A stretch of 64,000 nt of DNA from SFEL01 sp963640685 (GTDB lineage Bacteria > Bacillota > Clostridia > Christensenellales > CAG-138): contig CAVIAA010000002.1 in NCBI GenBank assembly GCA_963640685.1, positions 1-64,000 of the forward strand, in the 5' to 3' direction. Under the pieces are notes generated by a model. The model was not told the DNA's origin, did no database searches, and saw only the letters and a program-made list of their open reading frames with translations. This document shows, in pieces, positions 1-8,242 of the stretch (its first letter is position 1; each line of letters starts with the position of its first letter). Both the position numbers and the translations under genes were made by a program.

Positions 1-99
1 ATTTCTTACTACTAAGTATTTTACCATACTTGTCTAACAAATGGGGGGCTGTTCACAAGGGTGCGCCGGTTTATGGCTGTTATACCGTCTTATTTTAGC

Positions 100-555
100 T
101 TATTTCAGCTCTATGCCCTTTTCGCGGGCGATTATCCTCGCTGCCTCGGTCACGGCGTACTGCACGAGCTCGGTGCAGAAGGCCTTGCGCTCCGGGCTGT
201 TCCGGTCGCCGTATGGGGCGATGAGCCTGCCGCAGCAGGTTGCACCGAACTTATCGGTTATGGCGTCTGCAAATTCGTTGGTGAGCTTATGGCATTCGCC
301 TGCGGGCTCGCCGGGCTTGCGCCTGCCGAAAACATAGCCGATGCACATCGTTCCGCCTGCAACGGCGCCGCATAAGCAGCCCGCGCCGCCAAGCCCCCAA
401 GGGAAGCCGGTGCTCATTGCAAAGGCATCGTCGGACATTTCCAGCTCAAAGTTTTTTCTGAGCGAATAGATGACGGATTCGGAGCAGGCAAAGCCGTTGT
501 GGAATATATCCACCGCGTCACGGCAAAGCTGATCAAGGCTTACGGACTGTACCAT
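100..555 (-). CDS. C_GCAxxG_C_C family redox protein
   Basis: Small (151 aa) cytosolic protein of the C_GCAxxG_C_C family, proposed redox-active proteins whose biochemical role is not established. The hallmark is visible: Cys24 in a G-F-A-C-S-E-S-V context, then a glycine-rich G-C-x-C-G-A-V-x-G-G core with Cys60, Cys62 and Cys71, and a later Cys-Cys pair near residues 107-108. There is no signal peptide. The ATG follows GGGAGG by about nine bases. It lies 67 bp downstream of the MarR gene on the same strand, so it is probably the regulator's cotranscribed target. Family assignment is from the motif; substrate and partner are unknown. Confidence 0.8.
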   Translation of the reverse strand: MVQSVSLDQLCRDAVDIFHNGFACSESVIYSLRKNFELEMSDDAFAMSTGFPWGLGGAGCLCGAVAGGTMCIGYVFGRRKPGEPAGECHKLTNEFADAITDKFGATCCGRLIAPYGDRNSPERKAFCTELVQYAVTEAARIIAREKGIELK

Positions 556-622
556 GTGGTTTATCCTCCCGAATTTAAAGTGTTATAGTGCAATTATACA
601 ACTGCGATACGCAATTAACAAG

Positions 623-1084
623 CTAACTTTCAAGGCGGCTGCGCAGGGCGTCAAGGCTGCCCTCCATTGCCTGAACGCAGCTGAGCGCCTGCTCCCGCTC
701 GTCGGCAGAGAAGCTCTCCAGCATGGTGGTAAAGAACATATCGTAGTCTATTTTGCACCAGCGGGTATACTCCGTGCCCTTCTGCGTCAGTGAAAGGCGT
801 ATGCAACGGGTATCCTTCTTGTCCCGTATGCGCTTTACAAAGCCGCCGTTTTCCAGCCGCCGTATGGATACGCCGGCCGAGGCTTTGCCAATGCCCAGAT
901 GCGCAGCAAGCTCGTTCTGCGTCGGGGTGCCGAGCTCGCTCAGGGCAAAAAGCACCTGCGGCTGGCCGGGGTAAAGCCCGTACTTGCCGAGAAGCAGCTG
1001 CATACATATACTGAAGGTGTGCTGAAGGGTAAGAAATGCCTCGCCGAAATCGGCGGTCAGCTTTTCGCGGGATATTGATTCCAT
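623..1084 (-). CDS. MarR family transcriptional regulator
   Basis: Winged-helix repressor of 153 aa. The centre (about residues 45-110) has the MarR layout: a helix-turn-helix reading A-A-H-L-G-I-G-K-A-S-A-G-V-S-I-R-R-L-E, then the wing with the D-K-K-D-T-R motif typical of the family. The frame is open further upstream, but the ATG at 1084 is chosen because AGGAAGAAGG sits just before it and the protein then has normal MarR length. It is first in a two-gene unit with the C_GCAxxG protein, which suggests redox or xenobiotic-responsive autoregulation (inference). The ligand cannot be predicted. Confidence 0.85.
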   Translation of the reverse strand: MESISREKLTADFGEAFLTLQHTFSICMQLLLGKYGLYPGQPQVLFALSELGTPTQNELAAHLGIGKASAGVSIRRLENGGFVKRIRDKKDTRCIRLSLTQKGTEYTRWCKIDYDMFFTTMLESFSADEREQALSCVQAMEGSLDALRSRLES

Positions 1085-1147
1085 ATATGACCTTCTTCCT
1101 TTTTGTTTGTTAGCATTATTGGCTTTTTCCAATTTATTCCAAATGAA

Positions 1148-1176
1148 ATGATAACCAGGGGAGAATGGTATGTCAA
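1148..1176 (-). promoter_or_regulatory. Sigma-A promoter of the MarR unit
   Basis: On the minus strand TTGACA (1176-1171) and TATCAT (1153-1148) are separated by exactly 17 bases, about 65 bases before the MarR start codon. The bases just downstream contain two TTCCAA-type boxes (about 1114-1145 region, read on the plus strand) that could be the autoregulatory operator. Confidence 0.65.
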
Positions 1177-1309
1177 CATTTTGCCTGAAAAACACATACT
1201 GTTAATTCGGGTAAATTTGTGGTAAACTGTGCTTGTTCGTCAATAATGGGGTCGTTTTATGTGCGGCTTCAATTTAATATTTTAGTACTTTTAGGAGACG
1301 TAACGCTGT

Positions 1310-3670
1310 ATGATGGAAGCTGCAATGATCATCCGCAGGATGGAGGAGGAACTTAAAAGCGACTACCAGATAGAGCTGGCGGAGGCCAGCACCCAGCAGA
1401 TACATAAGGCGCTTTCCAACGCCGTGATGTATGCTGTGTCGGATAACTGGCGCAGGTCGAGAAGAGAGCATGAGCAGATCCGCCGCGCATATTACTTCAG
1501 CGCGGAGTATCTCATGGGCAGGATGGTGTTCAATAACCTTTATTGCCTCGGCATACTGGAGCAAATACGCGAGCTGCTGCGCGCCCGCGGCTGTGATATA
1601 GACTGCATGGAGGATATAGAGGACGCGGCGCTTGGCAACGGCGGGCTTGGCAGGCTTGCGGCCTGCTTCTTGGATAGCGCGGCTACGCACGACCTGCCGC
1701 TGGACGGCTATGGCCTAAGATATAAATTCGGACTGTTTAAGCAGAGCTTCAAGGACGGCTTCCAGTGCGAAAAGGCGGATGACTGGCAGCGCTTTGGCGA
1801 CCCCTGGAGCCGCAGACGGGATGACAAGACGGTAGAGATAACCTTTGCAGATCAAAAGGTGCTCGCGGTGCCGTACGATATGCCTATAATAGGCTACGGC
1901 ACAAATAACGTCGGCACGCTGCGCCTCTGGCAGAGCGAGCCACTGGAGGAGTTTGACTTCAACCTCTTTAACGAGCAGGAATACGACCTTGCCGTAAGGG
2001 AAAAGAACAAGGTCGAGGACATCACAAGGGTGCTGTACCCGAACGACAGCACATACGAGGGAAAGAGGCTCAGGCTCAAGCAGCAGTACTTTCTCTCCAG
2101 CGCGTCGCTGCAGGATATAATCCGCCGGTATAAGCGCGTCCGCGGGAACGACCTTTCCGGCTTTGCCGCGCACTGCATGATACAGCTCAACGATACCCAC
2201 CCGACGGTATCCATACCCGAGTTGGTGCGGCTGCTGATGAAGGAGGGCATGGATTTTGACGCTGCCTTTGACATTACCCGAAAGACCTTCAGCTATACCA
2301 ACCACACCATAATGAGCGAGGCTCTGGAAAAGTGGGATTATGAGCTGTTCAGGAGCGTTGTGCCGGAGCTTGCCGGCATAGTATCCGCAATAAACGAGGT
2401 TCAGAATGCCGAGCTCAGAGCACGGGGAACGAGTCAGGAGCAGATAGACCGAATGCAGATAGCGACCGGCGGGCAGATACACATGGCGCGGCTCGCGGTT
2501 TTTGCGGGAGCGTATGTAAACGGCGTTGCGGAGATACACTCCGAAATACTGAAGCACGACCTGTTTAAAGACTGGTATGCCGTTACGCCGGAAAAATTCC
2601 AGAACAAGACCAACGGCATAACTCAGCGACGCTGGCTCGGTCTCTGCAATAAGGAGCTTTCCGGCTTTATAGCGGAGCGCATAGGGAGCGGCTTTATTAA
2701 CGACCTTTCCGAAATATCCAAGCTGAAGCAGCACCTGTCCGATAATGACGTGCTGGCCTTCAACGAGGTAAAGCAGCGCAAAAAGGCGCAGCTCTCTGCC
2801 GTGATACGGGAAAAGGAGGGCGTGCATATCCCGCCGGAGTTTGTGTTTGACGTACAGGTAAAGCGCATGCACGAATACAAGCGGCAGCTTCTCAATGCCC
2901 TGAGCATAATGGATATATACTATTCCATAAAGGACGGCAGTTTGAAGGACTTTACGCCGACGGCGTTTATATTCGGTGCAAAGGCCGCCCCGGGGTATAT
3001 GAGGGCAAAGAGCATAATAAAATACATAAACGAAATAGCCAACCTTATCAATTCCGATTCGGATATGCAGGATAAGCTCAGGGTGGTGTTCGTACAGAAC
3101 TATAACTGCTCCTACGCCGAGCATATAATGCCCGCGGCGGATATATCCGAGCAGATATCGCCGGCAGGCACCGAGGCGAGCGGCACCGGCAACATGAAGC
3201 TGATGCTGAACGGCACCGTCACCCTCGGCACATACGATGGCGCAAATATCGAGATAGCCCGTGAGGCGGGGGAGGAGAACAACTATATCTTCGGTGCAAG
3301 GGTCGAGGAGCTGAATGCCATACGGGACAGCTACGACCCGAGGGGAATTTACCAAAGCGAGCCGCGCATAAGGCGGGCGCTGGATACCCTCGTGAACGGT
3401 ACGGTCAGCGACGGCGGAACCGGCAGGTTCGCTGAGATTTACAACTCAATACTCAACGGCGAAAGCTGGCACAGACCGGATAATTACTTCGTGCTCAAGG
3501 ACTTTATGCCGTATATGGAGGCGAAGCTGAGGGCAAACAGCGATTATCGCGACCGCGTAGCCTTTGGCCGAAAGTGCCTCATAAATACCGCTTCTGCGGG
3601 CAAATTCTCCAGCGACAGGACCATTGCGGATTACGCAAAGGATATATGGCACATTGAGCAGGTAAAATAA
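1310..3670 (+). CDS. glgP: Glycogen/starch phosphorylase
   Basis: Cytosolic glucan phosphorylase (786 aa, slightly short of the usual 800-830) that releases glucose-1-phosphate from alpha-1,4-glucan ends with PLP as cofactor. The sequence contains the N-terminal A-Y-Y-F-S-A-E-Y-L-M-G-R block, the G-N-G-G-L-G-R-L-A-A-C-F glycine-rich segment, N-D-T-H-P, and the C-terminal E-A-S-G-T-G-N-M-K block whose Lys630 should carry PLP. AGGAG lies 12 bases before the ATG. No other glycogen gene is adjacent; it is followed by its own terminator. Function is well supported by conserved blocks; glycogen versus maltodextrin preference cannot be told. Confidence 0.96.
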   Translation: MMEAAMIIRRMEEELKSDYQIELAEASTQQIHKALSNAVMYAVSDNWRRSRREHEQIRRAYYFSAEYLMGRMVFNNLYCLGILEQIRELLRARGCDIDCMEDIEDAALGNGGLGRLAACFLDSAATHDLPLDGYGLRYKFGLFKQSFKDGFQCEKADDWQRFGDPWSRRRDDKTVEITFADQKVLAVPYDMPIIGYGTNNVGTLRLWQSEPLEEFDFNLFNEQEYDLAVREKNKVEDITRVLYPNDSTYEGKRLRLKQQYFLSSASLQDIIRRYKRVRGNDLSGFAAHCMIQLNDTHPTVSIPELVRLLMKEGMDFDAAFDITRKTFSYTNHTIMSEALEKWDYELFRSVVPELAGIVSAINEVQNAELRARGTSQEQIDRMQIATGGQIHMARLAVFAGAYVNGVAEIHSEILKHDLFKDWYAVTPEKFQNKTNGITQRRWLGLCNKELSGFIAERIGSGFINDLSEISKLKQHLSDNDVLAFNEVKQRKKAQLSAVIREKEGVHIPPEFVFDVQVKRMHEYKRQLLNALSIMDIYYSIKDGSLKDFTPTAFIFGAKAAPGYMRAKSIIKYINEIANLINSDSDMQDKLRVVFVQNYNCSYAEHIMPAADISEQISPAGTEASGTGNMKLMLNGTVTLGTYDGANIEIAREAGEENNYIFGARVEELNAIRDSYDPRGIYQSEPRIRRALDTLVNGTVSDGGTGRFAEIYNSILNGESWHRPDNYFVLKDFMPYMEAKLRANSDYRDRVAFGRKCLINTASAGKFSSDRTIADYAKDIWHIEQVK

Positions 3671-3683
3671 CCGGGCATTTAAG

Positions 3684-3716
3684 CGGGGAGGGTTAAACGC
3701 CCTCTCCGTTCTTTTT
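3684..3716 (+). terminator. Rho-independent terminator of glgP
   Basis: A GC-rich stem (CGGGGAGGG pairing with CCCTCTCCG, one wobble pair) with a short loop is followed by GTTCTTTTTC. Confidence 0.75.
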
Positions 3717-3753
3717 CAAAAAACAAAAAAAGTCATATCGCGTCGAAAAATGC

Positions 3754-3782
3754 TTTTAATTGCGGTGCCTTTAGGATATAAT
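3754..3782 (+). promoter_or_regulatory. Candidate promoter of the DUF937 gene
   Basis: TTTTAA (3754-3759) and a perfect TATAAT (3777-3782) are 17 bases apart, 53 bases before the DUF937 start. The -35 is weak. Confidence 0.5.
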
Positions 3783-3835
3783 CAGAATATATATCGTTAC
3801 GCACAAATCAACACGGCCATGGAGGATAGGACTAT

Positions 3836-4654
3836 ATGAGCAACATTATGAGTATGCTATCGGGCGAGCTTATGTCCGGCAGCGCGGTGAATCAGGTGGC
3901 AAAGGCCGCAAACGTCAACGAGGAGCAGGCAAGGAGCCTTATAGACAACGCTGTTCCGCTGCTCGTTCAGGCGATGTCCAACAACGCAGGCACGTCGGGC
4001 GGTGCGGATTCCCTTTACAAGGCGCTCGGCCAGCACAAGAGCAGCCTTTCGGCTGCAAAGCAGCTTGAGGAGGCGGACACGGATGACGGCGATAAGATAA
4101 TCGGAAAGATACTGGGCGACAACAAGCAGGGCGTTACCGAGGCTCTGGCAAAGCAGGCGGGCGTTACGAAGGGCGACAGCGCAAAGATGCTGGCGCTGCT
4201 TGCCCCGGTGCTGATGTCTCTTATCAGCACTGAAACAAGCACCAGCAACACCTCGTCCGGAGGGTTGGCCTCGCTGCTCTCCCTCTTTACGGATGACGGC
4301 AGCAGCAGTACGCAGGCCTCATCCGGCCTTGGCGGGCTTGGCGGCGCGCTGCTTTCCGGCTTTTTCGGCGGGAGCCAGACCACGCAGGCAAGCAGCAGCG
4401 GCTTGGACGGCGCGCTGCTCAACGGCACGAGCGCTGCAGGTCAGAGCGATTCAGATCAGGGCAGTCTGCTTTCGGGGCTGCTGGGCGGCAGCAACGGCAA
4501 CGATAACACAAGCTCGCTGCTCGGCTCCCTTGCCGGCTCGCTCCTTTCTGATGCACTGAAGGGAACGCAGGAAAAGACGGCGGCTAAAAAGACGACCGCA
4601 AAAAAGACCTGCGCCAGGAAAGCCTGCGCAAAGAAGCCTACGGATAAAAAATAA
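3836..4654 (+). CDS. DUF937 protein with lysine/alanine-rich tail
   Basis: A 272 aa protein of the DUF937 (YidB-like) family; function unknown. Residues 1-60 and 65-125 form the helical repeats typical of the family (A-A-N-V-N-E-E-Q-A-R-S-L-I-D-N-A-V-P-L-L, then a second K-Q-A-G-V-T-K-G-D-S-A-K-M-L copy). Residues 125-245 are a Ser/Gly/Thr/Asn-rich low-complexity stretch with repeated G-G-L/L-L-G-G units. The last ~25 residues are alternating Lys/Ala with A-K-K-T units and two cysteines, like histone H1 tails. The ATG follows GGAGGATAGG. A 36 bp gap joins it to the next membrane-protein gene. Nucleic-acid binding by the tail is inference only. Confidence 0.75.
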   Translation: MSNIMSMLSGELMSGSAVNQVAKAANVNEEQARSLIDNAVPLLVQAMSNNAGTSGGADSLYKALGQHKSSLSAAKQLEEADTDDGDKIIGKILGDNKQGVTEALAKQAGVTKGDSAKMLALLAPVLMSLISTETSTSNTSSGGLASLLSLFTDDGSSSTQASSGLGGLGGALLSGFFGGSQTTQASSSGLDGALLNGTSAAGQSDSDQGSLLSGLLGGSNGNDNTSSLLGSLAGSLLSDALKGTQEKTAAKKTTAKKTCARKACAKKPTDKK

Positions 4655-4690
4655 TATAACTCGTCAAATATTCTGAAGGGAGAAGCAAAG

Positions 4691-5536
4691 ATGGCAAAGG
4701 AGATCAAACGCGAAATAGTCAAGGCGTCAGAGGCCGGGGAGACCCCAAAGAAAAAGAAGGTAGAGACCGCAACGGGCGAAAAGGAAGTCGTTCAGGCCAA
4801 ACCTACCGGCAACGCAACCGTAAAGCGCGTGCTGGCGATAGTTTTCTGGCTGCTGGCGATAGCGGCGGAGGCTGCGGCGATAATGCTGCTCAACGGCTAC
4901 CTCTACCTGCCCTACGATCTCAAGACTATGCTGATAATAGCGATAGTCGTAGACCTCATATTCGTAATAGTCGGCTCACAGTTCTGGAAGGCGGCAAACC
5001 GCATCAATCCCCCCTCCGAAAAGAACAAGGTCTGGTTCTTTATCTGCAGCCAGATGGGGCTTATAATGGCCGTAATAGCCTTCTGCCCGCTGATAGTGCT
5101 GCTGCTCAAGGATAAGGATAAGCTGGATAAAAAGACCAAGGTGATAGTATCAGTCATCGCGGCGGTCGCACTGCTCATAGCCGGCGCCTGCTCCATAGAT
5201 TACAACCCCGTGTCGCAGGAATCTCTTGCCGAGGCAAAGAACGAGGTCGAGGAGCTGACCGATGATGGCATGGTATACTGGACCCGCTACGGGCGTAGCT
5301 ATCATCTGGATGTGAACTGCCATACTCTTGCCCGCTCCTCTACGATATATGAGGGCACCATTGAGGAGGCCTTTGCCGCAAGGCGCAATGACCCGTGCGA
5401 TTTCTGCGCTGACGGAAAAGAGGCTAAGGCGGCGGAAAAGGCTGCCGAGACACCTGTTGCGGAGGCAGCCGATACTGCAGAGAACGCAGCCGGCATAGAC
5501 GGCGCAATGGAGGAGGCTGCCGAGGCCGCCGAATAA
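4691..5536 (+). CDS. Lys-rich membrane protein with C-terminal Cys motif domain
   Basis: Unrecognised 281 aa inner-membrane protein. Residues 1-38 are a basic cytosolic tail with a K-K-K-K run. Four hydrophobic segments follow (about 40-65, 75-97, 114-137, 146-168). A small domain at about 185-242 reads V-Y-W-T-R-Y-G-R-S-Y-H, then N-C-H-T-L and finally D-P-C-D-F-C. This matches the short His/Cys domain seen at the C-terminus of many Firmicute secreted or membrane proteins, which probably binds metal. The end is Ala/Glu-rich. It probably forms a two-gene unit with the DUF937 gene upstream and ends at a bidirectional terminator. No function is assigned. Confidence 0.7.
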   Translation: MAKEIKREIVKASEAGETPKKKKVETATGEKEVVQAKPTGNATVKRVLAIVFWLLAIAAEAAAIMLLNGYLYLPYDLKTMLIIAIVVDLIFVIVGSQFWKAANRINPPSEKNKVWFFICSQMGLIMAVIAFCPLIVLLLKDKDKLDKKTKVIVSVIAAVALLIAGACSIDYNPVSQESLAEAKNEVEELTDDGMVYWTRYGRSYHLDVNCHTLARSSTIYEGTIEEAFAARRNDPCDFCADGKEAKAAEKAAETPVAEAADTAENAAGIDGAMEEAAEAAE

Positions 5537-5548
5537 CCGTATCAACAG

Positions 5549-5578
5549 AAAAGCACCGAGAGAAATCGGTGCTTTTTT
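5549..5578. terminator. Bidirectional rho-independent terminator
   Basis: A perfect 11-bp stem (AAAAGCACCGA with TCGGTGCTTTT) around a 6-base loop, with T-runs on both sides, lies between the convergent membrane-protein and EEP genes. Confidence 0.9.
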
Positions 5579-5594
5579 ACTTTTGCTGCGGCCG

Positions 5595-6661
5595 TTACGG
5601 AATAAGCTCGAATGTCAGCCGTACAGGGTTGTGGTCGGAATAGGCAAAGCCGGTGTCAATGACCTCTGCGTTGCCGACGGCAACGTTATCGGAGACTATA
5701 AATCCGTCCACCGTCAGTACGAACTGACCGTCGTTATACGGCCCGTCGGCATTGCGGCAGCTCGGAACGGAGTCGTTCTCGCCTTCGGGAACGACCAGAG
5801 AAAGGCCGGTGCCGCTGAATATCCCATTCGGCAAGGGCTGCGCCCAACTGTATTGCTCGCCGGATACGCCGAATATCTCGGATGAATCGCCGAACAGGTC
5901 TTTATTGAAATCGCCTCCCGCAACGGCGTAGTTGCCGGCTGCGTATTCCGCCGCCATGTCCGCTATCAGCAGCTTCAGCTGCTCCTCGGCGATTTTGCCG
6001 TCCGAGGTATATGCGGACAGGTGCAGGTCATATATCACCAGCTCGCCGCCTTCGACCGGCATTCTGGATACCGAGTAGCAGCGGTCAAGATCCACCAGCC
6101 TCATCAGGCTGCTTTCAACCGGCAGGCTGCGGCGCAGCGCAGAGGATATCATTAGCTTGGAAAAGGTCATAAGCCCGGAGCGCGCGCTGCCGTGCGGGCA
6201 GAGCAGCGGGTAAAGGAGATACGGCGAGTCCCAGTTCTGCGCCCATACCGAGCTCATGCCGGAAAGCTCGCCGATCAAAAATTCCCGCTCGTTAAAGTGA
6301 TAGGTGCGGGTCGCGTCCTCGTCTATCTCCTGCAGCAGGTATATGTCGGCATCCTGCTCCTTCAGCATTGCCGATATGCCGCAAGGTTGCCCTCGAGTCT
6401 TTCTTTTGACCACGCTCGGGATTCGCTGCCGCCGTCCATAAAGAAGCCGTAGTCGTCCTCATATGCGCCGAAGCCAGCGTTGAAGGACAGCAGGGTATAT
6501 TCCGTGCCCTTCTCAGCGGCGGTCTGTGCGCCGGGTGCGACCTCCAGTGGCAGCATGTCGTCGAGGCGATGGTAGCTGAGCAGAACGTAGGCGACGTAGC
6601 CTAAAAGCAGCAAAAGGACTGCAATCACCGCCGCAAGAAGTATTTTTACGGGCTTTTTCAT
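5595..6661 (-). pseudogene. Membrane-anchored endonuclease/exonuclease/phosphatase family protein, frameshifted
   Basis: Two overlapping minus-strand frames together encode one EEP-fold protein. The upstream part (6661-6362) starts with an uncleaved signal anchor (residues 5-30) and the start of the domain (L-L-S-F-N-A-G-F-G, then F-F-M-D-G-G). The downstream part, in the next frame, continues with L-L-Q-E-I-D, the catalytic Glu block, and later G-G-D-F-N-K-D and the C-terminal Y-S-D-H-N-P-V motif. Restoring one G in the GCGG run near 6378-6383 would fuse them into about 355 aa with no loss. It lies 19 bp downstream of the ComEC-like gene. It is either a recent pseudogene or an assembly/sequencing error. 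The family cleaves phosphoesters; the substrate is unknown. Confidence 0.8.
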
Positions 6662-6680
6662 AGCTTCGCTGTTCCTTGCT

Positions 6681-7784
6681 TTATTTTTTGAACAATCCGG
6701 AGACGGATGACCATACCGTTATGCTGTCTGGCCGGTACGGGGTGATCTCGACCTTTTCCCCGTCCATCGATATGTGTATCGTGCCGAGTTCATCGGTTCG
6801 GAAGATTTCAGCGCCTGCATTTTTCAGCTTGTTCAAGGTGCTTGTGTGCGGGTGACCGTAATCGTTGTTCTTTCCAACGGATATCACGGCGTAGTCCGGG
6901 TCTGCGGCGGCGAGGAAGGCATCCGACGTTGAGGAGAGCGAGCCGTGGTGGGCCACCTTGAGCACGGTGCACTTCAGCTTGTCCGGCGTAAAGCGGGCAA
7001 GGGCGGCGTATTCGGCGGTGAGCGTTCCGGGACCCTCCGCATCGCCTGTGAACAGCATGGAGGTTGAACCGAACTTTACGCGGAAAATTGCGCTGTAATC
7101 GTTGAGACCGGTATATGCAACATCCTCAAAGGGATTGAGCACCTCTATCGTTACGTCATCGTCCCAGTGTATTTCCGGCGTGCTTTCAACCGAGAGCTTT
7201 GACACCTTTATGTCCTGCTTGTTGAGTGCCGCGGTCATGTCGGCGTAGTCCGAGGAATCTCCAATGACGTCCGGCATGTAAAAGGTATCCACGTCCACTG
7301 TACCCAATACGCCGGCCATCCCGCCTATATGGTCGCTGTGCGGGTGGGTGGCTATTACGGCGTCAAGGTGCTTTATTTTCATTTGCTTCAAGAAGCTCCT
7401 TACGGAATACAGCGCCGTGCTTTCCCCCGCGTCAACGAGCATCGTCTTGCCGTTTGGGGAGCGGAGAAATATGCAGTCTCCCTGACCGACATCGATAACG
7501 TATATATCGAGGGCAGGCTCGGGCGAGGGTGTTGGCTCTGCCGAGGGCTGCGCAGAGCCTGCTGAGCCGGGCAGGTTGATGTTTATGTCTATATCCGGCA
7601 GCTTTATGCCGGAAAGGTCGAACTTGGATAGATCCAGCTTGGAAAGGTCGATACTGCCGATATCCAGGCCGCCCTCCTTCATAGCGAGGCAAATCGTCAG
7701 CGCAAAGAGCAGAACAAGAAGCAGTACCACGAAACAACGTGCTGCCGAGGCTCTTTTTTTCTGTTTTTTGCTCTTACGCGCCAT
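6681..7784 (-). CDS. ComEC/Rec2-like membrane-anchored metallo-beta-lactamase-fold protein
   Basis: A 367 aa extracytoplasmic hydrolase of the ComEC C-terminal type. Residues 1-12 are basic and 16-35 form a signal anchor. Residues 44-70 form an odd run of five-residue units (I-D-L-S-K, L-D-L-S-K, F-D-L-S-G), then a Pro/Ser linker. The catalytic domain from about 92 has V-I-D-V-G-Q-G-D, the metal motif T-H-P-H-S-D-H at 146-152, F-T-G-D-A-E and V-A-H-H-G-S. The ATG at 7784 is chosen over a longer open frame because GGAGGT precedes it. Such proteins are likely secreted nucleases or phosphodiesterases. It is first in a unit with the EEP gene. Confidence 0.85.
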   Translation of the reverse strand: MARKSKKQKKRASAARCFVVLLLVLLFALTICLAMKEGGLDIGSIDLSKLDLSKFDLSGIKLPDIDININLPGSAGSAQPSAEPTPSPEPALDIYVIDVGQGDCIFLRSPNGKTMLVDAGESTALYSVRSFLKQMKIKHLDAVIATHPHSDHIGGMAGVLGTVDVDTFYMPDVIGDSSDYADMTAALNKQDIKVSKLSVESTPEIHWDDDVTIEVLNPFEDVAYTGLNDYSAIFRVKFGSTSMLFTGDAEGPGTLTAEYAALARFTPDKLKCTVLKVAHHGSLSSTSDAFLAAADPDYAVISVGKNNDYGHPHTSTLNKLKNAGAEIFRTDELGTIHISMDGEKVEITPYRPDSITVWSSVSGLFKK

Positions 7785-7872
7785 GTGCTGAATACCTCCG
7801 GCAAACGTAAACTTATTCGATATTATATCACACTTTGGCTGAGCGCCATAGACAGACGCGCAAAAATGAATA

Positions 7873-7901
7873 TTGACAGCGCGGCTGCCCGAATATAGAA
7901 T
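7873..7901 (+). promoter_or_regulatory. Promoter of the acyl carrier protein gene
   Basis: TTGACA (7873-7878), 17 bases, TAGAAT (7896-7901); 67 bases before the acpP start, inside the divergent intergenic region shared with the ComEC-like gene. Confidence 0.7.
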
Positions 7902-7968
7902 AAACAGGTATTTTTTATCAATATTTGCAGTATTATGAAATATGCTGCAAAGCGGAGGAATCGTAATC

Positions 7969-8190
7969 ATGCAGGAACTTGAGCGCATACGCGAGCTCGT
8001 ACACGAGATCGCAGGCGTACCCGGAGAACAGGTCACACCCGAATCCACAGTAGATTCACTCAAATTGGATTCATTGGACGTTACAGAGCTTATACTCAGC
8101 GTTGAGGATGAGTTTGGTATAATCGTCGAGGATGAAGCCAGCATACACAGCGTGGGGGATCTTATCTCAATGCTGCAAAAGACAGCCTGA
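7969..8190 (+). CDS. acpP: Acyl carrier protein
   Basis: A 73 aa acidic carrier protein whose Ser35, in the motif L-D-S-L-D, should receive 4'-phosphopantetheine. It carries growing acyl chains in the cytosol. The helix pattern and length match the ACP family. The ATG at 7969 has AGCGGAGGA upstream; an earlier in-frame ATG lacks such a site. The gene is monocistronic between its own promoter and a terminator, separate from any fab operon in view. The convergent FabG-like reductase is the only other lipid-type gene nearby. It could be the housekeeping ACP or a specialised paralogue; the sequence does not decide. Confidence 0.88.
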   Translation: MQELERIRELVHEIAGVPGEQVTPESTVDSLKLDSLDVTELILSVEDEFGIIVEDEASIHSVGDLISMLQKTA

Positions 8191-8207
8191 TAAAGCAAAA
8201 AACAAAA

Positions 8208-8231
8208 AAGGGGCGGCGCATGCCGCCTCTT
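8208..8231. terminator. Bidirectional terminator between acpP and the SDR gene
   Basis: A 10-bp stem AAGGGGCGGC/GCCGCCTCTT with a GCAT loop has A-rich sequence on the left (T-run for the minus strand) and TTTGCTT on the right. Confidence 0.75.
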
Positions 8232-8242
8232 TGCTTATGCTG

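Noticed and set aside
1715..3355. Long open frame antisense to glycogen phosphorylase
   Set aside because: It has no ribosome site or recognisable domain, and is a by-product of the codon bias of the real gene on the other strand.
7785..8198. N-terminal extension of the ComEC-like gene
   Set aside because: It would run through the divergent acpP gene and its promoter; the ATG at 7784 has GGAGGT and begins the signal anchor.
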